From assembly GCF_028595325.1 (NCBI RefSeq), contig NZ_JAQQXR010000020.1, positions 1 to 36,313 on the forward strand: a DNA stretch of 36,313 nt, in the 5' to 3' direction. The translations under genes were made by a program, and so were the position numbers. The stretch is from Janthinobacterium fluminis. GTDB taxonomy: Bacteria > Pseudomonadota > Gammaproteobacteria > Burkholderiales > Burkholderiaceae_D. Shown piece after piece: positions 16,663 through 24,645 of the stretch. Every line of letters begins with the position of its first letter. Position 1 is the first letter of the stretch. The notes beneath the pieces were generated by a model. The model did no database searches. It was given only the letters and a program-made list of their open reading frames with translations, and was not told the DNA's origin.

Positions 16663-17407
16663 GAAGGTAAAGTTGCAAAGCAATGTATTGGCATTCAGGC
16701 TAGCGGTAAAGGATGACTCATAGGCCATATCGGTGAATGTCATGGCAGTTGTTGTCTGTCTCATGCCAATTTTTGTGGCCTATTCGTTCCGTTCGCGGCC
16801 AACCGCACCATGCAGTCGCGTTCCGGGTTGAGTGTCACCGGCCATGCTGCCGAGCAGCCCTGGAGGGCGCGCAGCTTGCGCAGCGGATGTGCTGGCGGGA
16901 TGCGTTCTTCCAATAATCGGTAGCTGAACATGGTGTGCTGGTTGTGGTCGGTTTTGCGTATGGCATTAAATGGAACGGTTGCGTTCGGTACTCAAGGTGT
17001 GCCTCCAGAACCCCTGTTGATAGGGATCGGGAATTTTTAACAGTCTGCTAAAGATGACTGTGATTTGGCATTTATTTAGTAAACTTTTATAGAGTCACAA
17101 AAGCCAGAACGAAAAAAACCTAAAAAACAAAAATTTTTAGTGTGCAATGGACTGCCACTTTTCATTGTGGTTTTTTGCAGAAATATTTCTAATGGTGTTC
17201 GGTATGAAATTGTTTCATGTGATCATTGATTTGATCCTATTTCCAACCATCACAACAAATTTTTACTCCTAAAATATTTTTTGCGATGGTTAGCTGTTGG
17301 TCGCGACATTTATTTGGAGTGGAAGTTAATATACCTTAAAGTTTGTCAGATCCGCAGCATACAATGACGCGATAAACAGTGGCCCGATGGGTGCTTGAAG
17401 GTGCAGC
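16663..17407. other. 745-bp non-coding, AT-rich island end
   Basis: Apart from the transposase remnant at 16761-16970, no gene is visible. 17040-17340 is strongly AT-rich and full of A- and T-runs. Structures seen are a weak hairpin followed by six T (17155-17176) and separated complementary segments CCAACCATC (17243-17251) and GATGGTT (17285-17291). No LexA-type CTGT-N8-ACAG box was found before polB. No copy of the tRNA-Ser 3' end was found. Confidence 0.5.
16761..16970 (-). pseudogene. IS5/IS1182-type transposase N-terminal remnant
   Basis: Read on the minus strand, an ATG at 16931 opens MFSYRLLEERIPPAHPLRKL, the typical N-terminal segment of this transposase type. It is followed by RALQGCSAAW and then unrelated residues up to a stop at 16761 (56 codons in all). 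The rest of the transposase is missing. The frame continues open upstream of the ATG. The patch is GC-rich compared with its surroundings. Confidence 0.55.
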
Positions 17408-19780
17408 TTGGTTCAACTACAGCAGGGTTTTCTCTTGACCCGACACTGGCGCGATACGGCCGACGGCACGGAGGTCGACTTTTGGCTGGCCACCGACGAC
17501 GGCCCGCGCCACGTCCGCCTGCCGGCGCAGCCGTCGGTGGCCTTCATTCCGGCCGAACAGCGCGAGCAGGCGGAAGCGGTATTGCGCGGCGAACGCGGCG
17601 CCGAGCTGCGTCCGCTTGCCCTCAACGATTTCCACCATCGCCCCGTGCTGGGCCTGTACTGCCGGCAGTACCGCCAGTTGCTGAAACTGGAAAAACGCCT
17701 GCGGGAAAACGGCGTCGACGTGTACGAGGCCGATGTGCGTCCGCCGGAACGCTACCTGATGGAGCGCTTCATCACGGCGCCGGCATGCTTCGGCGGTCAG
17801 CCCGGGCCGGACGGCGGCGGCCCGCTGCGCGACGGCCATTTGAAGCCTGCGCCCGGCTACCGCCCCAAGCTGCGACTGGCGTCGCTGGATATTGAAACCA
17901 CGTCCCATGGCGAGCTGTATTCGATCGCGCTGGAGGGCTGCGGCCAGCGCCAGGTGTATATGCTGGGGCCGCCGAACGGCGGCGACGAGGAGCTCGATTT
18001 CGACCTGGAGTATTGCGATAGCCACCGGCAGATGCTGGAACGCTTGAACACCTGGCTGGAGCGGCACGATCCCGACGCCATCATCGGCTGGAATCTGGTG
18101 CAGTTCGATTTGCGCGTGCTGCAGCAGCATGCGCAGCGCTGCCATGTGCCGCTGCGCTTGGGGCGCGACGGCAGCGCGATGGAGTGGCGCGAGCACGGCG
18201 GCACCCAGCAGCACTACTTTGCGGCGGCGGCCGGCCGCCTGATCATCGACGGCATCGAGGCGCTCAGGTCGGCAACCTGGAGTTTTCCCTCGTTCAGCCT
18301 GGAATCCGTGTCGCAAACCCTGCTCGGCGAAGGCAAGTCGATCGACAACCCCTACCAGCGGATGGCGGAAATCGACCGCCGCTTCGCCGAGGACAAGCCG
18401 GCCCTGGCGCGCTATAACCTGAAAGACTGCGAGCTGGTGACGCGCATCTTCGCCAAGACCGAGCTGCTGACCTTCTTGCTGGAGCGGGCCAGCGTCACGG
18501 GGCTGGCCGCCGACCGCAGCGGCGGCTCGGTGGCCGCTTTCGAGCATCTGTATATGCCGATGATGCACCGCCAGGGTTATGTGGCGCCCAACCTCGGCGA
18601 TGTCGTCGGCGACAACAGTCCCGGCGGTTTTGTGATGGATTCGCAATCGGGCCTGTACGATTCCGTGCTGGTGCTCGACTATAAAAGCCTGTATCCGTCC
18701 ATCATCCGCACTTTCCTGATTGACCCGGTGGGGCTGGTCGAAGGCTGTCGCGAAGAGGTGGGCGAGGCGACGGTGCCGGGGTTTCGCGGCGCCCGCTTTT
18801 CGCGCGAGAAGCACTGCCTGCCGGCCATCGTCGCGCAAATCTGGCAGGGGCGCGAGGCGGCCAAACGCGAGCACAATAAGCCGCTGTCGCAGGCATTGAA
18901 GATCATCATGAACGCGTTCTACGGGGTGCTGGGTTCGAGCGGCTGCCGCTTCTTCGACCCGCGCCTGGCGTCCTCGATCACCCTGCGCGGCCACGAGATC
19001 ATGCACCGCACGCGCGAATTGATCGAGCAGCAGGGATATCAGGTGATTTACGGCGACACGGATTCCACCTTTGTCTGGCTCAAGCACGCGCACACGGACG
19101 CGCAGGCGGCCGAGATCGGGCGCGCGCTGGTGCGCCATGTCAACCTGTGGTGGGATAGCCATCTGCGGCTGGAGTTCGGCCTCGACAACGCGCTGGAGCT
19201 GGAGTTCGAAACGCATTACCGGCGTTTTTTGATGCCGACCATCCGCGGTTCCGAATTGGGCAGCAAGAAGCGTTACGCGGGTCTGGTCGGCAAGCCGGAC
19301 GGCGGCGAGGAAATGGTCTACAAGGGGCTGGAAACGGTGCGCAGCGACTGGACGCCGCTGGCGCAGCAGTTCCAGCAGGCTTTATATGAGCGCATCTTCA
19401 AGGGCGAAGCCTACCAGGATTATGTGCGCGACTACGTCAATCGCACCGCCAGCGGCGAGTTCGATGCGCTGCTGGTGTACCGCAAGCGGCTGCTTCGGCC
19501 GCTGGACGAGTATCAGCGCAATGTGCCGCCGCATGTGCGCGCCGCGCGCATCGCCGACGAGTACAACCGGCGGCAGGGGCGCCCCCAGCAGTATCAAAGC
19601 GGCGGCTGGATCAGGTATGTGATGACGGTGGCCGGCCCGGAGCCGCTGGAAACCCAGCGCTCGCCCATCGATTACGACCATTATCTGACGCGCCAACTGC
19701 AGCCGGTGGCGGACGCCATCCTGCCTTTCCTGCGCGATGATTTTACGGCGTTGACGAGCCGTCAGCAGACGCTGTTTTAA
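17408..19780 (+). CDS. polB: DNA polymerase II (family B)
   Basis: A 790-aa family B polymerase close to the E. coli Pol II length. The N-terminus (GFLLTRHWRDT...TEVDFWLAT) matches PolB. Proofreading exonuclease motifs are present: Exo I DIETT (161-165), Exo II IGWNLVQFD (~226-234) and Exo III YNLKDCEL (336-343). Polymerase motif A is DYKSLYPSII (424-433), motif B KIIMNAFYG (498-506) and motif C YGDTDS (548-553). It ends in QQTLF, a beta-clamp-binding motif at the extreme C-terminus, as in E. coli Pol II. The start is TTG at 17408: an in-frame stop lies four codons upstream and GAAGG at 17397-17401 is well placed. Pol II acts in replication restart and lesion bypass. GC content is back to the chromosomal level, so the island ends before it. 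Confidence 0.95.
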   Translation: MVQLQQGFLLTRHWRDTADGTEVDFWLATDDGPRHVRLPAQPSVAFIPAEQREQAEAVLRGERGAELRPLALNDFHHRPVLGLYCRQYRQLLKLEKRLRENGVDVYEADVRPPERYLMERFITAPACFGGQPGPDGGGPLRDGHLKPAPGYRPKLRLASLDIETTSHGELYSIALEGCGQRQVYMLGPPNGGDEELDFDLEYCDSHRQMLERLNTWLERHDPDAIIGWNLVQFDLRVLQQHAQRCHVPLRLGRDGSAMEWREHGGTQQHYFAAAAGRLIIDGIEALRSATWSFPSFSLESVSQTLLGEGKSIDNPYQRMAEIDRRFAEDKPALARYNLKDCELVTRIFAKTELLTFLLERASVTGLAADRSGGSVAAFEHLYMPMMHRQGYVAPNLGDVVGDNSPGGFVMDSQSGLYDSVLVLDYKSLYPSIIRTFLIDPVGLVEGCREEVGEATVPGFRGARFSREKHCLPAIVAQIWQGREAAKREHNKPLSQALKIIMNAFYGVLGSSGCRFFDPRLASSITLRGHEIMHRTRELIEQQGYQVIYGDTDSTFVWLKHAHTDAQAAEIGRALVRHVNLWWDSHLRLEFGLDNALELEFETHYRRFLMPTIRGSELGSKKRYAGLVGKPDGGEEMVYKGLETVRSDWTPLAQQFQQALYERIFKGEAYQDYVRDYVNRTASGEFDALLVYRKRLLRPLDEYQRNVPPHVRAARIADEYNRRQGRPQQYQSGGWIRYVMTVAGPEPLETQRSPIDYDHYLTRQLQPVADAILPFLRDDFTALTSRQQTLF

Positions 19781-19913
19781 GGGAGGGAGCAGGGGGAAGG
19801 CGGCGGCCGCCGGATGCGGCGCCGCCAGTGCCCGCGCCGCGTTTGCGGGCGAGCGATTGCGAGGGGGATGAAGCAGCCGGAGTCGGGTTCAATGCGGCCC
19901 CGGCAGCGGGGAA

Positions 19914-20162
19914 TTATCGATAAAACGCTTCGATTTTGCCTTTTAACTTGATCAGCATCGGCCGGCCTTTACGGTCCAGCTGTTTGCCGGCGGGTACGGT
20001 AATCCAGCCTTCGCTGATGCAGTACTCTTCGACATCCAAACGTTCTTTGCCGTTGAACTTGATGCCGATCTCGTGTTCGAACACGGCGGCGATGTGGTGG
20101 GGACTGCGTGTATCAATTGATAAGCGGTCGGGCAATGGGGGGAGTGTAGTAGCGTCGTTCAT
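19914..20162 (-). CDS. DUF3297 family protein
   Basis: An 82-aa protein that I recognise as DUF3297 from PDRLSIDTRSPHHIAAVFEHEIGIKFNGKER, DVEEYCISEGWI and the end LIKLKGKIEAFYR. Function is unknown; it is small, soluble and widespread in proteobacteria. It is a single gene, convergent with polB and separated from it by 133 GC-rich bases with possible hairpins but no T-run. AGGA lies about 11 bases before its ATG. Confidence 0.85.
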   Translation of the reverse strand: MNDATTLPPLPDRLSIDTRSPHHIAAVFEHEIGIKFNGKERLDVEEYCISEGWITVPAGKQLDRKGRPMLIKLKGKIEAFYR

Positions 20163-20258
20163 GGGACGTAATTATCCTTGATTTTGACCTTGGCCTATCG
20201 TTTTTTTACATTTTTTCGCCACATCGGCGTCAGATTGCGCCGCCGGGCGCCGGCGGCC

Positions 20259-21194
20259 TCAGAATACCTGAGGGGTTTGCAATGCTTGGCCAGCCAGATC
20301 GAAGAGCTGGCGCGCATGCGGCGTCAGCCCCAGCATGTGGATGCAGGCGTGCACTATGCCGTCCAGGCGCTCGCAGTGCGCCTCGACGCCGGCTTCGCGC
20401 AGACGTTGGGCGTAGGCCATGCCTTCGTCGTGCAGCGGATCGTATTCGCTCACCAGCACGGTCGCCGGCGGCAGGCCGGCCAGCGACGCCGCGCGCAGCG
20501 GCGACGCGTAGGCCGACACGGCATCTTCGGCGTTGGGCAGGTAGGTGCTCCAGCAAAATTGCATGGTTTCCCTGGTGAGCCAGTAGCCTTCGGCGAATTC
20601 GCCGTAGGACGCCGTCGAGAAATCGCAGTCCAGGGCGGGATAGAGTAGCAGTTGCCGCTCGATGGCCGGCCCGGCGCGGTCGCGCGCCAGCAGCGCTGCC
20701 GCAGCGGCCAGGTTGCCGCCGGCGCTGTCGCCGCCCACGGCGATGCGGCCGCGGTCCAGTCCCAGGGCGTCGGCCTGTTCGCCGATCCAGCATAGCGCGG
20801 CGTAGAAATCCTCCAGCGGCACCGGGAACGGGTGTTCGGGCGCCAGCCGGTAGTCGACCGAGAGCACGACGCGGCCGGTGGCGTTGGCCAGGGCGCGGCA
20901 GGGGTTGTCGTACAGGTCCAGCGAACACAGGCACCAGCCGCCGCCGTGGGCGAAGACGAGGGCCGGCTGTGCGACGGCGGCGTCGGCGCCGGCCGGCGCG
21001 TAGGCGCGCACGCGTATCGGCTGCCGGGCGTGGCCGGGAACCGTGTAGTTGTGTATCCAGGCCACGTCTTCCAGCGGGCCGTGGAGTGTGCGCAGGCCGG
21101 TTTCGGTGGCTGCGCGGATGGCGTCCAGCGTTGCCGGGGCGGGCAGGCCGGACGGCTCGGCGAGGAAGGTGGCGATGCGCGGATCAAGACTCAT
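20259..21194 (-). CDS. Alpha/beta hydrolase, HSL-type esterase/lipase
   Basis: A 311-aa esterase of the hormone-sensitive-lipase family. The oxyanion-hole motif HGGGW is at 83-87, the nucleophile elbow GDSAGG has Ser157, the acid is probably Asp252 in SEYDPLHDEG, and the His about 282 is in GIVHACIHM. VDYRLAPEHPFPVPLED after the oxyanion hole is typical. No signal peptide is seen, so it is cytoplasmic and acts on small acyl esters. It is the last gene of a minus-strand operon with an epoxide-hydrolase-like gene (113 bases upstream) and an isomerase-like gene. A GC hairpin lies in the gap before it. Confidence 0.9.
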   Translation of the reverse strand: MSLDPRIATFLAEPSGLPAPATLDAIRAATETGLRTLHGPLEDVAWIHNYTVPGHARQPIRVRAYAPAGADAAVAQPALVFAHGGGWCLCSLDLYDNPCRALANATGRVVLSVDYRLAPEHPFPVPLEDFYAALCWIGEQADALGLDRGRIAVGGDSAGGNLAAAAALLARDRAGPAIERQLLLYPALDCDFSTASYGEFAEGYWLTRETMQFCWSTYLPNAEDAVSAYASPLRAASLAGLPPATVLVSEYDPLHDEGMAYAQRLREAGVEAHCERLDGIVHACIHMLGLTPHARQLFDLAGQALQTPQVF

Positions 21195-21262
21195 GGTTGT
21201 TCTCCGCGGTGAAGTTGGAATGCGTTTGGTGCATATTGTTCTCTGTTGAAGTGTGTTCGCGT

Positions 21263-21289
21263 GGGCATGCCGAACGGCTCGGCATGCCC
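21263..21289. other. Strong hairpin between two hydrolase genes
   Basis: Perfect 11-base arms (GGGCATGCCGA and TCGGCATGCCC) enclose a five-base loop. No T-run follows on the minus strand, the direction of transcription. It could stabilise the upstream message or lower expression of the downstream esterase rather than fully terminate. Confidence 0.6.
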
Positions 21290-21307
21290 GTGTTCATGTT
21301 GGGAAGC

Positions 21308-22192
21308 TTAGCGGCCCTGTTTCAGGAAGGGCAGCAGATGGCCGATGAAGGCGTCGTGGTTTTCTTCCATGACAAAGTGGCCGGAGTCGGCAATGATGGC
21401 GCCTTGCAGGTCGCTGGCGTTGTCCTTCATCGTGACGAGTGGCGCGTCCTGCGTCGCGTGCTCGGCGCCGAGCGCCAGCACAGGCATGCTCAGGCGGGTC
21501 TTGGCGCGCAGCGTGTTCTGGCGTATCGTTTCCGGTATCGCCCGGTAGTAGGCGAAGCCGGCCCGCAGCGCGCCGGGCGTGGCGTAGGCGTCGGCGTAGA
21601 CGTCGACGGCGACCCGGTCGCGCCGATACGACCACTTGTCGAAGATGAAGTTGATGTATTCCCTTTCCTTGCCGGCCGTGAGCATCTCCGGCAGGTCGTT
21701 GACCTGGTTGAACATGAAGTGCCACAGGAAGATGTTGTCCGCCGGGGCGACAAAAATCGGCGGCGCCGGCGCCAGCCCCGGTATGACCGCTTCCGTCAAC
21801 GCCAGCTTCGTCACCGCATCCGGATGGTCGGACGCCAGCGCGTAGCCGACCCACATGCCGATGTCGTGGCCGACGACGTCATACTGCGCGTGGCCGAGCT
21901 GTTCCATTACCCGGTGCAAGGTGTTGGCGACGGTGCCCGTGTCGTAGCCGGCCACCGGACGGTCGGAGTGTCCGCTGCCCGGCGGGTCCACGGCGATCGC
22001 CTGGAAGCCGTTGGCGGCCAGCGCGGCCATGGTGTGGCGCCATGCGTACCAGGTTTGCGGCCAGCCGGGGATCAGCAGGACGGGCGTGCCCGTGCCGGCG
22101 CTGACGCAATGGATGCGCTGGCCGTCGACCCGCACATAGTCGTGGATGAAGTCGGCGTTGCCGGGTGTTTGTTGCTTGGTGGTGGCGTGCAT
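21308..22192 (-). CDS. Alpha/beta hydrolase, epoxide hydrolase/dehalogenase-like
   Basis: A 294-aa hydrolase. The nucleophile position is aspartate (Asp110 in VVGHDIGMWVGY), as in epoxide hydrolases and haloalkane/haloacetate dehalogenases, not serine. VDPPGSGHSDRP and the C-terminal GHFVMEENHDAF (catalytic His) fit the family. The usual HGFP oxyanion motif reads PGWPQTWYAWR, a Pro replacing His. The substrate is unknown. AGGAACAC stands just before the ATG. It is the second gene of the operon that starts with the isomerase-like gene (25-base gap). Confidence 0.87.
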   Translation of the reverse strand: MHATTKQQTPGNADFIHDYVRVDGQRIHCVSAGTGTPVLLIPGWPQTWYAWRHTMAALAANGFQAIAVDPPGSGHSDRPVAGYDTGTVANTLHRVMEQLGHAQYDVVGHDIGMWVGYALASDHPDAVTKLALTEAVIPGLAPAPPIFVAPADNIFLWHFMFNQVNDLPEMLTAGKEREYINFIFDKWSYRRDRVAVDVYADAYATPGALRAGFAYYRAIPETIRQNTLRAKTRLSMPVLALGAEHATQDAPLVTMKDNASDLQGAIIADSGHFVMEENHDAFIGHLLPFLKQGR

Positions 22193-22217
22193 ATTGTGTT
22201 CCTGTTCAGTTTAAATG

Positions 22218-23273
22218 TCAGTTGATGCCCAGTAGCGTGCGCATTTGCGCTTTGCTGACGGGAGCGCCGGCGAAATCGTCGAAAATCTTGTCCGTGACCT
22301 TGATGATGTGTGCGTTGATGAAGTCCACGCCCTCCTTGGCGCCGTCTTCCTGGTTCTTCAGGCAGCATTCCCATTCGAGCGTTGCCCAGCCCTCGTAGTC
22401 GTACTGGGCCAGCTTGGAGAAAATCGCTTTGAAGTCCACCTGGCCGTCGCCCAGCGAGCGGAAGCGGCCGGCGCGATTTTCCCAGGACTGGTAGCCGCCA
22501 TAGATGCCCTGGCGCCCACTCGGATTGAATTCCGCGTCTTTCACATGGAACATCCGGATGTGATCCTTGTAGATGTCGATGTAGTCGAGGTAGTTCAGTT
22601 GCTGCAGCACGAAATGGCTGGGGTCGAAAAGGATGTTGCAGCGTCGGTGCTGGCCGACCCGCTCGTAGAACATCTCGAAACTGGCGCCGTCGTGCAGGTC
22701 TTCGCTGGGGTGGATTTCGTAGCACAGGTTGACGCCTTGCTCGTCGCAGGCGTTCAGCACCGGCAGCCAGCGTTTGGCCAGTTCGTCGAAGGCTGTCTCG
22801 ATCAGGCCGTCCGGCCGCTGCGGGAAGGGGAACAGGTAGGGCCAGGCGAACGAGCCCGAGAACGTGCCCATTTCCGTCAGTCCCAGGCGCTTCGATGCCT
22901 GCGCCGACATCAGCAGGCGTTCGATGGCCCATTCCGTCCGCGCCTGCGGTTTGCCGTGCAGTTCTGCCGGCGCAAAACTGTCGCACATGGCGTCGTAGGC
23001 GGGATGCACGGCGACCAGTTGGCCGAAGATGTGCGTCGTCAGTTCGCTGATGACCAGGCCGTGTTCGGCGAGTACGCCGGTCACGTCGTCGCAGTAGCCC
23101 TGGCTGGTCGCGGCGGTTTCGACGTCGAACAGGCGCTTGTCCCATGCCGGCAGTTGCAAGGCTTTGAAGCCGGTCGCGGCCGCCCACGCGGCGATCGATG
23201 GCAGGTCGTTGAAGGGCGGCGCGTCGCCGCTGAATTGCGCCAGATGGAGGCTAGGGCCTTTGATTGTTTTCAT
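22218..23273 (-). CDS. Sugar phosphate isomerase/epimerase family protein (AP-endonuclease-2-like TIM barrel)
   Basis: A 351-aa xylose-isomerase-like TIM barrel. Metal ligands can be placed at strand ends: Glu in LCYEIHP, Asp/His in LFDPSHF, His in RMFHVKD and Glu in LEWEC. Similar proteins (IolE/IolH-like and 3-keto-sugar-related) isomerise or epimerise sugars and cyclitols; the substrate here is not evident. It is the first gene of the operon and lies divergent from a TetR regulator. AGGAGTG stands before the ATG. A large palindrome starts only ten bases upstream of the start codon, so a bound repressor would block initiation. Confidence 0.87.
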   Translation of the reverse strand: MKTIKGPSLHLAQFSGDAPPFNDLPSIAAWAAATGFKALQLPAWDKRLFDVETAATSQGYCDDVTGVLAEHGLVISELTTHIFGQLVAVHPAYDAMCDSFAPAELHGKPQARTEWAIERLLMSAQASKRLGLTEMGTFSGSFAWPYLFPFPQRPDGLIETAFDELAKRWLPVLNACDEQGVNLCYEIHPSEDLHDGASFEMFYERVGQHRRCNILFDPSHFVLQQLNYLDYIDIYKDHIRMFHVKDAEFNPSGRQGIYGGYQSWENRAGRFRSLGDGQVDFKAIFSKLAQYDYEGWATLEWECCLKNQEDGAKEGVDFINAHIIKVTDKIFDDFAGAPVSKAQMRTLLGIN

Positions 23274-23282
23274 TTTTCACTC

Positions 23283-23310
23283 CTATTGTTTGTTGATCGA
23301 CAAAGAATAG
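23283..23310. promoter_or_regulatory. Candidate TetR operator (28-bp near-palindrome)
   Basis: CTATT (23283-23287) and TTTGT (23289-23293) on the left mirror ACAAA (23300-23304) and AATAG (23306-23310) on the right, around a GATC centre. Only two of fourteen base pairs mismatch. It lies in the 173-bp gap between the isomerase-like gene and the divergent tetR gene. Confidence 0.65.
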
Positions 23311-23320
23311 GCGATATCGC
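23311..23320. promoter_or_regulatory. Second palindrome next to the candidate operator
   Basis: A perfect 10-bp palindrome, GCGATATCGC, directly abuts the 28-bp near-palindrome. It could be a second binding site or part of a compound operator. Confidence 0.4.
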
Positions 23321-23446
23321 GTTTCAGGTCAAGTGCATTGGAGAAAAAATACTCGGATGGAAAAGCGCGGGTTGGGGTGGCGGGCGCGTTTTTCAGGCGC
23401 GGGAGGCGCTATACTGGCGACCGTTGTGTATTTGCCGAGGGAAGTT

Positions 23447-24049
23447 ATGGCTGGTAGGCCGAGGGAATTTGATCGCGATCTTGCTCTGGAAAGGGCGAGG
23501 GATGCGTTTTGGGCGCGCGGTTACGAGGGCATCTCCATGTCCGACCTGGTCGCCGCGCTGGGCGTCGCGTCGGCCCGCATCTATGCGGCCTTTGGATCGA
23601 AAGAGGCGTTGTTCCGCGAGGCGGTCGAGCTGTACGAGACGGGCGAGGGGGCTTTTGCCGCCCATGCCCTGGCGGAGGAGCCGACGGCGCGCGCGGCAAT
23701 CGAGCGGATGCTGCGCGAAGCGGTGTTGCTGTATACGCGCAGCGGACGTCCGCAGGGTTGCATGGTGGTGTCCGCCGCGACCAATTGCACCGCCGGCAAC
23801 GACGGCGTGATTACCTGGCTGAGCGAGCACCGCCGCGCCCGCACGCAGTCGATTATCGAGCGCTTGCGGATTGCCCAGCAGGGAGGGGAGTTGCGGCCGG
23901 AGGTGGATGTCGTCGCCCTGGGCGATTGCTACGCGACGCTGCTGCACGGCCTTTCCGTGCAGGCGCGCGACGGCGTCGGCGCGGCGCGCCTGCTGGCGCT
24001 GATCGCCCCCGCGCTGGCTGCGCTGGAATCAGCAAGGTCTGTGCCGTAG
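23447..24049 (+). CDS. TetR/AcrR family transcriptional regulator
   Basis: A 200-aa regulator. The N-terminal helix-turn-helix region reads ARDAFWARGYEGISMSDLVAALGV followed by IYAAFGSKEALFREAV, typical of TetR proteins. The remaining ~140 residues form the helical ligand-binding and dimerisation domain, with a CMVVSAATNC segment. The frame is open upstream to 23333, but GAGGGAAG directly precedes the ATG at 23447 and gives the usual length. It is divergent from the isomerase-hydrolase-esterase operon and probably represses it and itself through the palindromes at 23283-23320. The inducer is unknown. Confidence 0.92.
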   Translation: MAGRPREFDRDLALERARDAFWARGYEGISMSDLVAALGVASARIYAAFGSKEALFREAVELYETGEGAFAAHALAEEPTARAAIERMLREAVLLYTRSGRPQGCMVVSAATNCTAGNDGVITWLSEHRRARTQSIIERLRIAQQGGELRPEVDVVALGDCYATLLHGLSVQARDGVGAARLLALIAPALAALESARSVP

Positions 24050-24100
24050 CATGGGGCCGATTCTTGTCAGAATCATTCAACGAATCTGCAACTCAGGGCA

Positions 24101-24547
24101 CTAGTGTACGTACCGCATTGCCACGAATATTATCCCGGTAAGCGCGGTCATGGTCGCGATACAGGTCAGCATGATGGTGAGTTTCGCATTGGCGATGTCA
24201 GTCTTGGTGGCCATGACTGTGGTAAGGATATGCTCAATTGCATCAACGCGCGTATCTAGACGAATAAGGCCGGTATCGACTGTGCGAAGGAGGGCTTCGA
24301 GTCTATCCTGGCGAGTATCGATTTTATCCAGGCGCTTATCAATTCCATCCAGGCGCACTTCGATCTTGTCCAGACGCACCTCCATCCGAACCTGGCGCTC
24401 TTTCGCGTCGGATGCAAAGGCTTCAAGAATGTCCAGACGCTTTTCCATTTTCTTATCATCGGCGTTCGCACCGCCTTTGTCAAACGAGAGCCTGGGCGGC
24501 CGCGCCGCGCCAGTCTCTGCAGTCCTATGATGTTTTTCCGCCGCCAT
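24101..24547 (-). CDS. Coiled-coil protein with C-terminal membrane anchor
   Basis: A 148-aa protein without a recognised family. After a basic, polar N-terminus, residues ~33-110 form a long amphipathic coiled coil with a heptad-like RLD-I repeat (KRLDILE, RLDKIE, RLDGID, RLDKID, RLDTRVDAIE). A single membrane segment near the C-terminus (LTIMLTCIATMTALTGIIFVAM) follows. It would stand in the membrane with the coil in the cytoplasm, resembling in layout DUF1640 or XhlA-type proteins. Start 24547 is preferred because AAGGACC lies just upstream; an ATG at 24583 is possible. It is 98 bases downstream of the TonB-receptor gene on the same strand, but the composition is lower in GC, so a functional link is uncertain. 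Confidence 0.6.
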   Translation of the reverse strand: MAAEKHHRTAETGAARPPRLSFDKGGANADDKKMEKRLDILEAFASDAKERQVRMEVRLDKIEVRLDGIDKRLDKIDTRQDRLEALLRTVDTGLIRLDTRVDAIEHILTTVMATKTDIANAKLTIMLTCIATMTALTGIIFVAMRYVH

Positions 24548-24645
24548 CCCGGTCCTTGTCCGCTGCCAACGCCCCGCCTTCATGCTGCTTCATTGAGGCA
24601 CGCGAGTCTTTGACGAGGCGCCCGACAAGCGGGCGGGGGCGGGGG

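Noticed and set aside
17042..17066. ACAGT...ACTGT inverted repeat considered as a LexA box before polB
   Set aside because: Orientation and spacing are opposite to the CTGT-N8-ACAG consensus.
24060..24075. GATTCT/AGAATC hairpin after tetR as terminator
   Set aside because: Six-base AT-leaning stem with no T-run; too weak to annotate.
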